Of a stretch of 7,718 nucleotides of DNA, positions 1-5,188 are shown piece by piece. The position numbers were made by a program, and so were the translations under genes. Location: the NCBI GenBank assembly GCA_013003335.1, contig JABDJT010000427.1, positions 1-7,718 of the forward strand. The letters are read 5' to 3'. The stretch is from Verrucomicrobiales bacterium (GTDB lineage Bacteria; Verrucomicrobiota; Verrucomicrobiia; Verrucomicrobiales; DEV007). How positions within the stretch are numbered: position 1 is the first letter of the stretch; every line of letters begins with the position of its first letter. The notes below the pieces were generated by a model. That model was not told the DNA's origin. It searched no databases and saw only the letters and a list, made by a program, of their open reading frames with translations.

Positions 1-160
1 TCGCCAGCACGGCCAGCGAAATCGCCCCGGCCGAATACCGGCTCGCGGGCGATCGCAAAATTCGCAGCAACACGGCCAAAACCAGCGCCACAGCCGCGCC
101 CTGCCAGAGAAAGTGGACCAAAGTCCAGCCGACCGATTCAATTGCATTCCAAACATTCAT
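1..160 (-). CDS. M56-family (BlaR1-like) membrane metalloprotease, N-terminal fragment
   Basis: Partial gene; the ATG is at 160-158 and the frame stays open to the left edge, giving 53 residues. The visible protein starts MNVWNAIESVGWTLVHFLWQ, then a hydrophobic stretch (about residues 12-33) ending in basic LRILR, and a second hydrophobic segment beginning near SAGAISLAVLA. The HFLWQGAA pattern in the first helix is typical of BlaR1/MecR1-like M56 proteases. The family senses cell-wall or other stress across the membrane and cleaves the partner BlaI-type repressor; the HExxH zinc site would lie outside the window and is not seen. The start overlaps the stop of the upstream repressor gene as ATGA, and GGGGAG lies 8 nt before it, so translation is probably coupled. 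What the sensor detects cannot be told; members without a penicillin-binding domain are common, so beta-lactam sensing should not be assumed. Confidence 0.85.
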   Translation of the reverse strand, partial: MNVWNAIESVGWTLVHFLWQGAAVALVLAVLLRILRSPASRYSAGAISLAVLA

Positions 161-570
161 TTCGCGGTCTCCCCATTTCGTTTGTTGTGTTCCAATTCGT
201 CCAAAAGTTGCCGGATCTCGGCCAATTCCTCCTCTGTCGCCGGATTTTCCGACAGCGCCTGCATCACCATCCGCCCGGGCGCCCCGCCAAACGCCCCGTG
301 CAATAGATGCTGCACCAGTTGCCGCTGCGTTTTTTCCGCCTCCATCGCCGCGGTGTACACGTGGGACCGCCTCGATTCGTCCCGTGTCACCAATCCCTTG
401 TCCGCCATTTTCTGCATCAATTTCAGCGTCGTCGTGTATCCCGTCGCCTTCGTTGAGACCAACGCTTCATGCACCGCCCGTACAGTTGAGGGCCCCTCGT
501 TCCACAGCACCTGCAAAATCTCCAGCTCTGCTTCCGTTGGCCTCGGTTTGGTTCGGGTCTTTTCGCTCAT
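157..570 (-). CDS. BlaI/MecI/CopY-family transcriptional repressor
   Basis: Complete 137-residue protein, the usual family length (about 120-140). Residues 10-75 form the winged-helix DNA-binding domain: PTEAELEILQVLW opens helix 1, STVRAVHEAL and GYTTTLKLMQKMADKGLV match the recognition-helix region, and SHVYTA matches the wing. The C-terminal part (about 80-137) is the helical dimerisation region, with EELAEIRQLLDELE near the end. In this family the dimer represses its own operon and target genes until the partner M56 protease inactivates it. The next gene on the same strand is that protease, overlapping by 4 nt. Two palindromes in the promoter (582-597, 606-621) fit autorepression. The ATG at 570-568 is chosen because the protein begins right before the conserved PTEAELEIL block; no Shine-Dalgarno precedes it and the predicted transcript start is about one base upstream, so the message may be leaderless. 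Confidence 0.95.
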   Translation of the reverse strand: MSEKTRTKPRPTEAELEILQVLWNEGPSTVRAVHEALVSTKATGYTTTLKLMQKMADKGLVTRDESRRSHVYTAAMEAEKTQRQLVQHLLHGAFGGAPGRMVMQALSENPATEEELAEIRQLLDELEHNKRNGETAK

Positions 571-577
571 CGATGAC

Positions 578-607
578 TTTATACGACAATCTTCGTAGTT
601 TTGTCAA
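578..607 (-). promoter_or_regulatory. Sigma70-type promoter of the BlaI/M56 operon
   Basis: Reading the minus strand, TTGACA (607-602, a perfect -35 box) is separated by 18 nt from TATAAA (583-578). The predicted start lies near 571, essentially at the ATG of the repressor gene, implying a leaderless or near-leaderless mRNA. Both boxes are touched by operator-like palindromes, the arrangement expected for autorepression. Confidence 0.75.
582..597. promoter_or_regulatory. BlaI-type operator, promoter-internal copy
   Basis: The 16-mer TACGACAATCTTCGTA is an imperfect palindrome (TACGA and TCGTA arms) lying between the -35 and -10 boxes and overlapping the -10 by 2 bp. It matches the second copy at 606-621 in length and arm sequence, with centres 24 bp apart. 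BlaI-family operators usually contain an ACA-NN-TGT core; this copy keeps the left half only. Binding is inferred, not shown. Confidence 0.6.
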
Positions 608-621
608 CGACAGCTGTCGTA
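606..621. promoter_or_regulatory. BlaI-type operator, upstream copy
   Basis: The 16-mer AACGACAGCTGTCGTA contains a perfect 14-bp palindrome (607-620) with the ACA-NN-TGT core typical of BlaI/MecI/CopY operators. It overlaps the upstream edge of the -35 box. Together with 582-597 it gives a consensus of TACGACA, two free bases, TGTCGTA, which could be used to search the genome for other targets of this repressor. Confidence 0.7.
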
Positions 622-685
622 CTTTTACATTTTCTTTACGTCTCCCCGATTTTTCAGACATATCCCACGACCGGCCATCCACGAA

Positions 686-724
686 CCAACAGGGTTCGTT
701 CGCCAAACGTACCCGGTTGATTCG
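686..724 (+). repeat. 39-bp inverted-repeat element, copy 1
   Basis: Most diverged of three same-length copies in the window (others at 4128-4166 and 7228-7266). Arms CAACAGGGT (687-695) and ACCCGGTTG (711-719) pair with one A-G mismatch. The pairs C697-G709 and G698-C708 continue the stem after a T-T mismatch, leaving a 9-nt loop (699-707). It lies upstream of the candidate promoter for the ACT-domain gene. A competing local hairpin also exists at 681-699 (ACGAACC, 5-nt loop, GGTTCGT). Function unknown; no U-tract follows, so it does not look like an intrinsic terminator. Confidence 0.6.
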
Positions 725-750
725 TTTTCGCTCGTTTTTCTGCTTCCGGC

Positions 751-779
751 TTGTCAAACCCCTCCCGCTTTGGCAAAAT
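751..779 (+). promoter_or_regulatory. Candidate sigma70-type promoter for the ACT-domain gene
   Basis: TTGTCA (751-756) and CAAAAT (774-779) are 17 nt apart. The predicted transcript start, near 786, falls just before the proposed TTG start at 795. If correct, the 5' leader is very short, and starts upstream of about 786 are excluded. The -10 box is a moderate match, so this is only a candidate. Confidence 0.4.
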
Positions 780-794
780 ACCTCCCGAAAAATT

Positions 795-1274
795 TTGGAA
801 ATCGAAGAACCAGATCCGGACCAGCCTTCCGCCATTTCGACCGGCAACCCGGTTCGACAATTGGCCGTGTTTCTCGAAAATCAGACCGGTGCGCTGCTTT
901 CGATTGTCCAGTTGCTCAGCGACAACAATGTCCTGGTCCTGGGGCTGTCAGTCCGCGATTCGATTGATGCGACGGTTGTCCGACTGATTGTCAGCGACCC
1001 CGAAACGGTTGAGGCGATTTTCATGGAACGGGGAATCGCCTACTCCATGACTCACATTCTCGTTGTGGAATTGGCCAATGGCGCGGAACAACTTCCGTCG
1101 ACGCTTCGCAGCATCATGAACGCCGAGACGAATATTCATTTCGTGTATCCGATCCTGACCCGTCCGAACGGGAAACCGGCAATTGCGCTCTGCGTAGAGG
1201 ACAATGAATTCGCCCGGCGCGTGCTAACGGACGAAGGCTACAAAGTCCTGATGCAGGAAGATCTCAGCCGCTGA
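795..1274 (+). CDS. Tandem ACT-domain protein
   Basis: About 159 residues with two ACT-like domains and no catalytic domain. The first (about 20-87) opens VRQLAVFLENQTGALLSIVQ, with the strand, turn and helix layout and the Gly of ACT domains, and continues DATVVRLIVSDPETVEAIF. The second (about 90-155) runs from HILVVELANG through INAETNIHFVYPILTRPN-like sequence to EDNEFARRVLTDEGYKVL and ends EDLSR. ACT domains bind amino acids or related ligands and regulate enzymes. Similar stand-alone proteins in Planctomycetota and Verrucomicrobiota are often labelled as acetolactate synthase regulatory subunits, but the partner here is unknown. No ATG or GTG lies suitably upstream. TTG at 795 is the best start; TTG at 717 is in frame but precedes the candidate promoter. 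The reading frame stays open further left only because it runs antisense through the repressor gene. A terminator follows directly, so this is probably monocistronic. Product class is solid, start is weak. Confidence 0.8.
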   Translation: MEIEEPDPDQPSAISTGNPVRQLAVFLENQTGALLSIVQLLSDNNVLVLGLSVRDSIDATVVRLIVSDPETVEAIFMERGIAYSMTHILVVELANGAEQLPSTLRSIMNAETNIHFVYPILTRPNGKPAIALCVEDNEFARRVLTDEGYKVLMQEDLSR

Positions 1275-1288
1275 CTTTTCCGGTTTTT

Positions 1289-1332
1289 CACAAAAAAGCC
1301 GCCCTCGAACGAATCGAAGACGGCTTTTTGTG
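1289..1332. terminator. Bidirectional intrinsic terminator
   Basis: CACAAAAAAGCCG on the left pairs with CGGCTTTTTGTG on the right, with an inner partial stem (CTCGA against TCGAAG). It has a U-run after the stem on both strands. It begins 15 nt after the ACT-domain stop and lies 46 nt beyond the stop of the converging 57-residue membrane-protein gene, so it can serve both. Confidence 0.85.
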
Positions 1333-1378
1333 TCCCTTGGTTGTGGTTGTCGAGAGAACTCGTCAACGATGAGACGGG

Positions 1379-1552
1379 TCAGAATCCTTTCATTGTATTA
1401 CCGGCGGCCAACACGAGGTAAGCCGCGATCGCCAGCCAGAATTCGTAAACACCGATCACAGGGATGGTGGGCACGAAGTTTCCGACCAGTGCGAGAATGC
1501 CCAAAATTAAAGCGATCAGAAAGGACATCTTGCTCGGCGGATTAATTCTCAT
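1379..1552 (-). CDS. Small two-helix membrane protein, 57 residues
   Basis: The ATG at 1552-1550 opens 57 codons ending at TGA (1381-1379). The protein begins MRINPPSKMSFLIALILGIL. A first hydrophobic helix covers about residues 10-27, a short turn holds NFVPTIPVIGVYEF, a second helix covers about 38-50, and the tail is GNTMKGF. A strong ribosome binding site (GGAGGA, 7 nt before the ATG), the sensible end just before a terminator, and the two balanced membrane segments argue that it is real despite its length. The pattern of an NPPSK-like start, two helices and a G-N-x-x-K-G-h end resembles small conserved membrane proteins seen across several phyla; I cannot give a function. It diverges from the response regulator gene across a 194-bp AT-rich spacer. 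Confidence 0.85.
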   Translation of the reverse strand: MRINPPSKMSFLIALILGILALVGNFVPTIPVIGVYEFWLAIAAYLVLAAGNTMKGF

Positions 1553-1559
1553 TTGCTAG

Positions 1560-1565
1560 TCCTCC
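1560..1565 (-). promoter_or_regulatory. Shine-Dalgarno site of the 57-residue gene
   Basis: Minus-strand GGAGGA ends 7 nt before the ATG at 1552. It is the best ribosome binding site in the window; most other genes here lack one. It decides the start of this very short gene. Confidence 0.8.
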
Positions 1566-1653
1566 AAGAATGGTGGTTTCATGCGGTTTTCAGGCTGACA
1601 GCCCATTGAAATGAGACCAAGGAAAAACGTCAGAATAGGGACATTTTTAAAAT

Positions 1654-1683
1654 TTGAATAAAAAACTGGATATTTACTAGAAT
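1654..1683 (+). promoter_or_regulatory. Candidate promoter for the response regulator gene
   Basis: TTGAAT (1654-1659) and TAGAAT (1678-1683) are 18 nt apart in the AT-rich spacer. The predicted start near 1690 would give a leader of about 57 nt that begins with a 16-bp palindrome. Boxes are moderate matches in AT-rich DNA, where chance hits are frequent. Confidence 0.4.
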
Positions 1684-1693
1684 TTTTATTAAA

Positions 1694-1709
1694 TTTCAGA
1701 GTTCTGAAA
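1694..1709. promoter_or_regulatory. 16-bp palindrome, candidate operator
   Basis: TTTCAGA, GT, TCTGAAA: perfect 7-bp arms around a 2-bp centre. It sits just after the predicted transcript start of the response regulator gene, a normal place for a repressor site. No regulator is known. Confidence 0.4.
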
Positions 1710-1746
1710 CTTTTGAAACAATCCACTTTGTAAGCCCCCTCCGCGG

Positions 1747-2151
1747 ATGAAAGCACGAATCCTTATTATTGATGACAACGTCAATCTCACGACGCTACTC
1801 TCGCGCGTCCTGACCAAGCACGGTTACGAGCCGGTCGTTCAAAATGATTCCGTTCAGGCTGTCGAGACCGCCCGCCGCTGTGAACCCGACCTGATTTTGC
1901 TCGATGTCATGATGCCGAACCTGGACGGCGGCGACGTTCTGGCGGTGCTCCGGAATGATCTTCAGCTTCGCAATGTTCCTGTCGTTTTGTTGACCGCACT
2001 CGCCCGTGAAGCCTCCGGACTCGGCAATCTAGGGGGAATTCAAAGCCCTGTTCTCGGCAAACCGATTCAACTGGGCGTTTTGATTGACGAAATCGAAGCG
2101 CAACTGAAGCGTTTCTCCACCGCCCCGAATCTCCCGGCGCAAAGTGCCTGA
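1747..2151 (+). CDS. Single-domain response regulator (CheY-like receiver)
   Basis: 134 residues, one receiver domain and a short tail, with no DNA-binding or enzymatic output domain. Receiver landmarks are all present: acidic pair D9-D10 (ILIIDDN), phospho-acceptor D53 (LILLDVMMPNLDGG), T83 (VVLLTAL) and K105-P106 (VLGKPIQ). The alpha4-beta5 segment (AREASGLGNLGGIQSP) is Gly-rich. Such proteins pass phosphoryl groups between partners or act by protein contact; no histidine kinase is nearby, so it is an orphan. The ATG at 1747 leaves the usual 3-4 residues before beta-1; no Shine-Dalgarno is visible. It converges with the propeller-dehydrogenase gene, with only 6 nt between the two stops and no terminator hairpin there. 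Confidence 0.93.
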   Translation: MKARILIIDDNVNLTTLLSRVLTKHGYEPVVQNDSVQAVETARRCEPDLILLDVMMPNLDGGDVLAVLRNDLQLRNVPVVLLTALAREASGLGNLGGIQSPVLGKPIQLGVLIDEIEAQLKRFSTAPNLPAQSA

Positions 2152-2157
2152 TCGATC

Positions 2158-3570
2158 CTATCGAATCGACGCCAACAGCGGCTTGCGGTGCCGCTTGCTC
2201 TTCGCCGCGCTGACCGGTTTGTGCAATTCGTAAACCTCACCGGTGCTGCTCAGGATAAAGATTTCCCCGCCCGGTCCCGGCCGAATCGCACTGACCCGGG
2301 CTCCGGCCTCGCGGTTTTCCTCCGGATCAGAAATCAGTTTCAATTCCCCCGCCGACTCGTCCGGCTGCGCCTTGGCTGCAATCAGGCGTCCGCCCGTCGT
2401 CGCGGCGATAATTTTTCCGGCCAGCGTGGGAAAGCGTTCGCCCCGATATACGAATCCGCCCACCACCCGGTCGGATCGTCGGGAAAACTCGACCTGCGGA
2501 GCCGTCACGCCTTCAGTCGGCCGCGTTCCTTCGCTCGGGGGAAAGAAAAATGATCCTTCGCACAAGTCCCACCCAAAGTGTTCACCGCCGTATTCGCTGA
2601 TGTTGATTTCTTCGAGATTCTCCGCCCCGGTATCGCCGATGCAAAGCCACTCCCGGAAGGGATCGAACTGGATTCCACGCGGATCCCGCAACCCGTAGCA
2701 CCAGATCTCCGGCATGGCGTTATCAATCACCGCCAGGGGGTTGCGACGCGGAATTCCGTATTTCCCGTTCAATGAATTTCGCCCGAACGGGTCAATCCGC
2801 AGCACCTTCCCGTAGGGATTGGCCAGCGACATCGCGTTGCGGGAAGCGGTATTCCGCCCCACTTCGCCGGAGGCTCCGTCGCCGACAGACACAAACAGAT
2901 ATCCACGGTGATCAAACGCAAGCCCGGACATGTTGTGATCGGCTCCCGGTTGGCTCAGGCGGAGGATTTCACGGCGCTTCCCGCTGAACACCTCCTCTGT
3001 CGGATCTTCGGTATGAAACTCGTAGAGCACATCCTGATGGTGTTCATGAGCGTTTGCATACTCCGGGATGAAATCCGGATCCTTCGTGCCTGCTTTTTCC
3101 GGTACGATTGCAAAAAATCGACCGTGCCCCTTCGACTCCGGGTTCAAAAAACCGGGATGAATTGTAAAGCATGAGAACGGAATACCCACACCTGCCTGCT
3201 GTTCGTCTGCCAGGTTGAGAAACTCGGTCGCAGAATCAGTCGCCCCCCGCGGAATCCGGCGGACCAGGCCGCTTTCATCCAGCAAAAATCCATTGCCAGA
3301 CAGATCAAAAGCCAGGTCGGACGGCGCTTCACTCCGCGCATAAACCACGGGCGAAGCTTCAAGCGGCCGATCGTGAGTCAGGGGCACGGGATTGTTCGAC
3401 GGAACACCGGGCGAATCGAATGCGGGTTGATCCTCCGCACCGGGATCAGCAACCACTTCCGACTTCTCCGAAAGAAGTGAAAGCACGAACAAATAGGTGG
3501 CCGCACCCAGTCCCGCCCACAGGATGAACAGGAGAAATAGGCGCAGGAAGGAGAGAAAGGCGCGGGCCAT
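2158..3570 (-). CDS. Membrane-anchored glucose/sorbosone dehydrogenase-family beta-propeller protein
   Basis: 470 residues. Residues 7-33 form one hydrophobic helix (signal anchor or signal peptide without an obvious cleavage site). Residues 34-75 are an acidic, Pro-rich linker and 76-448 the propeller. Landmarks of the PQQ-dependent sugar dehydrogenase-like family are visible: IHPGF (137-141, candidate catalytic His138), DHNMSGLAFDHRGYLFVSVG (211-230) followed by DG, GKVLRIDPFG (254-263), GLRDPRG (293-299), a GDTGAENLEEIN block (312-323), GWDLCEG (333-339) and GGFVYRG (371-377). The tail (about 452-470) is basic. The family oxidises sugars or sugar alcohols in the periplasm using PQQ in the characterised members; substrate and electron acceptor here are unknown and no haem CxxCH is present. 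Many environmental homologues have no tested activity. It has its own promoter (3635-3663) and no Shine-Dalgarno. Confidence 0.85.
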   Translation of the reverse strand: MARAFLSFLRLFLLFILWAGLGAATYLFVLSLLSEKSEVVADPGAEDQPAFDSPGVPSNNPVPLTHDRPLEASPVVYARSEAPSDLAFDLSGNGFLLDESGLVRRIPRGATDSATEFLNLADEQQAGVGIPFSCFTIHPGFLNPESKGHGRFFAIVPEKAGTKDPDFIPEYANAHEHHQDVLYEFHTEDPTEEVFSGKRREILRLSQPGADHNMSGLAFDHRGYLFVSVGDGASGEVGRNTASRNAMSLANPYGKVLRIDPFGRNSLNGKYGIPRRNPLAVIDNAMPEIWCYGLRDPRGIQFDPFREWLCIGDTGAENLEEINISEYGGEHFGWDLCEGSFFFPPSEGTRPTEGVTAPQVEFSRRSDRVVGGFVYRGERFPTLAGKIIAATTGGRLIAAKAQPDESAGELKLISDPEENREAGARVSAIRPGPGGEIFILSSTGEVYELHKPVSAAKSKRHRKPLLASIR

Positions 3571-3606
3571 AAAAGTGGGAACGGTCAGAGTTGTGTGTGC
3601 GTTTCA

Positions 3607-3622
3607 CGTGACGAAAATCACG
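3607..3622. promoter_or_regulatory. Short inverted repeat near the transcript start of the dehydrogenase gene
   Basis: CGTGA, 6-bp spacer, TCACG. It begins about 6 nt after the transcript start predicted from 3635-3663, so it could be an operator or leader hairpin. Arms are only 5 bp, so chance is a serious alternative. Confidence 0.25.
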
Positions 3623-3634
3623 ATAATTTCAGTA

Positions 3635-3663
3635 ATTATAGTCAACATTGCGAATTTTTGCAA
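3635..3663 (-). promoter_or_regulatory. Sigma70-type promoter of the propeller dehydrogenase gene
   Basis: On the minus strand TTGCAA (3663-3658), 17 nt, then a perfect TATAAT (3640-3635). The predicted start is near 3628, giving a leader of about 58 nt before the ATG at 3570. An overlapping TTGACT directly before the TATAAT adds a second possible -35, but without a good -10. Confidence 0.7.
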
Positions 3664-3705
3664 GAATGAATCGAAATATTGCGGAATTTTATAAAAAAAT
3701 CTCCA

Positions 3706-3721
3706 TTTTGGCCAGCCAAAA
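3706..3721. promoter_or_regulatory. 16-bp palindrome upstream of the DksA-like gene
   Basis: TTTTGGC, CA, GCCAAAA: perfect 7-bp arms around a 2-bp centre, in the 206-bp AT-rich spacer between the dehydrogenase and DksA-like genes, 55 nt before the ATG at 3777. It has the size and symmetry of a dimer-binding operator. No convincing promoter pair could be fixed for the DksA-like gene. Confidence 0.4.
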
Positions 3722-3776
3722 CCGGTAAATGTTGGGTTTTTTGTAAAATTGAACGAAATCTGTCATTTTGCTGCTC

Positions 3777-4109
3777 ATGCTCACGATCGATCAACTCATC
3801 GAACTTGAAGTCCTCATCTCGGACGAAATCGAACGTCTCCGCGAGGAATCCGCCGAGACCGAGGAAGAACGCGAAGCCATCTCCCCTGATGTCTCAATCG
3901 GACGACTGTCCCGGCTCGACGCCATGCAGATCCAGGAAATCGCCAAAGAAGGCGAACGCCGACGAGAAGAACGTCTCCCCATGCTCGAACACGCCCTCGA
4001 CCGGATTGATATGGGCGAATACGGCACCTGCGAGCGCTGCAACGAACCCATCCCGTTCGAGCGCCTCCGTGAACAACCCGAAACACTGCACTGCAGTGCC
4101 TGCGCTTGA
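3777..4109 (+). CDS. DksA/TraR-family C4 zinc-finger protein
   Basis: 110 residues from the ATG at 3777 (an in-frame TTG lies 9 nt upstream and is less likely). Residues 1-75 are strongly charged and helical, consistent with the coiled coil of DksA-like proteins, with a run of acidic residues (about 18-34). Residues 76-84 are ALDRIDMGEYG-like, the conserved lead into the zinc finger, followed by C85-x2-C88, 17 residues, C106-x2-C109. The family binds in the RNA polymerase secondary channel, in some members with ppGpp, and shifts transcription under stress or starvation. The DxxDA coiled-coil tip of true DksA is not obvious, and the protein is shorter than DksA (about 150), so it is better called a TraR/DksA-type protein than DksA. 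It ends 18 nt before a 39-bp inverted-repeat element. Confidence 0.85.
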   Translation: MLTIDQLIELEVLISDEIERLREESAETEEEREAISPDVSIGRLSRLDAMQIQEIAKEGERRREERLPMLEHALDRIDMGEYGTCERCNEPIPFERLREQPETLHCSACA

Positions 4110-4127
4110 GCATGACCCTAATTCTAA

Positions 4128-4166
4128 TCAACAGGGTTGGATTGACGAACCGACCCTGTTGGATCG
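4128..4166 (+). repeat. 39-bp inverted-repeat element, copy 2
   Basis: Best-paired copy of three. CAACAGGGTTGG (4129-4140) pairs with CCGACCCTGTTG (4150-4161): 12 pairs including one G-U, around a 9-nt loop (4141-4149), followed by GATCG. It fills the gap between the DksA-like stop (18 nt before) and the hydroxyacid dehydrogenase ATG (18 nt after), so in a shared transcript it would sit in the intercistronic leader. No T-run follows, so a normal intrinsic terminator is unlikely. Confidence 0.75.
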
Positions 4167-4184
4167 AAACTGACAGCTTCCGTT

Positions 4185-5180
4185 ATGAGTCAGCTACCCC
4201 GGGTCGTCATTACCGATCTCATCGTCGAGCCCCTGAATTTTGAACGGGCGGTCCTCGATGGTCACGCCGATGTCACGGCACTCAATGCGATGAGCGAGGC
4301 GGTGTTGGTCGGCAAAATCGAGCAGGCCGATGCGATCATGGTCTACCACTACTTCCGCTTCACCCGAGATTCGATCGACCGGCTGGAGAACTGCAAAGTC
4401 ATCGTGCGTCCGGGCGTGGGATACGACGGGATCGACATCGAAGCCGCCCGGGAGCGGGGCATCCCGGTCTGCAACGTGCCGGATTACGGAACGGAGGAAG
4501 TCGCGGATTCAGCGGTCGGAATGGCCGTCACGCTCGCCCGCGGGACGCATTTTTTGAACAGTCGCCTTCGCCGTGGAATCGGCGATTGGAATGTCGATCA
4601 GGCTGCCCCAATTCAAAGAATTCGCGGTCGGGTGTTTGGAATCATCGGCTGCGGGCGAATCGGTTCCGCGGCGGCTTTGCGGGCGAAAGCATTCGGATTC
4701 GACGTGGTTTTCCACGATCCCTACCTGCCCGACGGAATGGAAAAAGCTCTCGGTATCCGGAGGGTACAAACGCTCGGTGAATTGCTTGCTCAGAGCTACG
4801 TGGTGAGCCTCCACTGCCCCCTCACGGATGAAACCCGGGGCCTGATCTGCGAAGCAGAGATTTCAAAAATGCCCGTCGGTTCATTTCTCGTAAATACCGC
4901 CCGCGGAGGCGTGGTCGATACCGAAGCGGTGATTGATGCGCTGGCGGACGGTCATTTGCAGGGAGCGGGAATTGATGTGCTGGAACAGGAACCACCGCCG
5001 GAGGATTCGCCAATACTGGCCGCCTGGCGGAATCCGGATCACCCCGCTCATGACCGTTTAATCTTGAACCCCCACACCGCGTTTTACTGCGAAGAAGGCT
5101 GCGAGGAGTTCCGGACGAAAGGCGCGCAGGAAGTGCTGCGGGCACTGCGCGGGGAGCCGCTGCGAAATGTGGTAAACTGA
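4185..5180 (+). CDS. D-isomer-specific 2-hydroxyacid dehydrogenase, CtBP-like
   Basis: 331 residues, the usual length. Substrate-binding lobe about 1-110 and 296-331, with the NAD-binding lobe about 112-295 between. Visible motifs: VRPGVGYDGIDIEAA (74-88), the dinucleotide-binding GCGRIG (155-160) with D178 in FHDPY suggesting NAD rather than NADP preference, and catalytic R240 (VNTARGG), E269 (DVLEQEPP) and H297 (LNPHTAFY). The GGVVDTEAVIDAL and HTAFYCEEGCEE segments are CtBP-like. The family reversibly reduces 2-keto acids to D-2-hydroxy acids in the cytoplasm; typical labels are phosphoglycerate, hydroxypyruvate or glyoxylate dehydrogenase, and the substrate cannot be decided here. There is no ACT domain, which argues against a long-form SerA. 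The HEAT-like gene follows after 8 nt and is probably co-transcribed. No Shine-Dalgarno is evident before the ATG. Confidence 0.93.
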   Translation: MSQLPRVVITDLIVEPLNFERAVLDGHADVTALNAMSEAVLVGKIEQADAIMVYHYFRFTRDSIDRLENCKVIVRPGVGYDGIDIEAARERGIPVCNVPDYGTEEVADSAVGMAVTLARGTHFLNSRLRRGIGDWNVDQAAPIQRIRGRVFGIIGCGRIGSAAALRAKAFGFDVVFHDPYLPDGMEKALGIRRVQTLGELLAQSYVVSLHCPLTDETRGLICEAEISKMPVGSFLVNTARGGVVDTEAVIDALADGHLQGAGIDVLEQEPPPEDSPILAAWRNPDHPAHDRLILNPHTAFYCEEGCEEFRTKGAQEVLRALRGEPLRNVVN

Positions 5181-5188
5181 TTTCGGAG

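Noticed and set aside
384..794. Upstream extension of the ACT-domain reading frame
   Set aside because: This part is antisense to the repressor gene and its promoter, and the peptide is Ser/Pro/Arg-rich without family resemblance.
1556..1756. 66-codon minus-strand frame in the spacer before the response regulator
   Set aside because: AT-rich promoter spacer, with no ribosome binding site and no recognisable protein pattern. It overlaps the start of the response regulator and the Shine-Dalgarno site of the 57-residue gene.
3814..4131. Arg-rich minus-strand frames opposite the DksA-like gene
   Set aside because: They are shadow frames; the plus strand has the complete C4 zinc finger and coiled-coil composition of a known family.
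4185..5180. Naming the hydroxyacid dehydrogenase serA
   Set aside because: Family motifs fit several substrates, the sequence is CtBP-like, there is no ACT domain, and no serine-pathway gene is adjacent.
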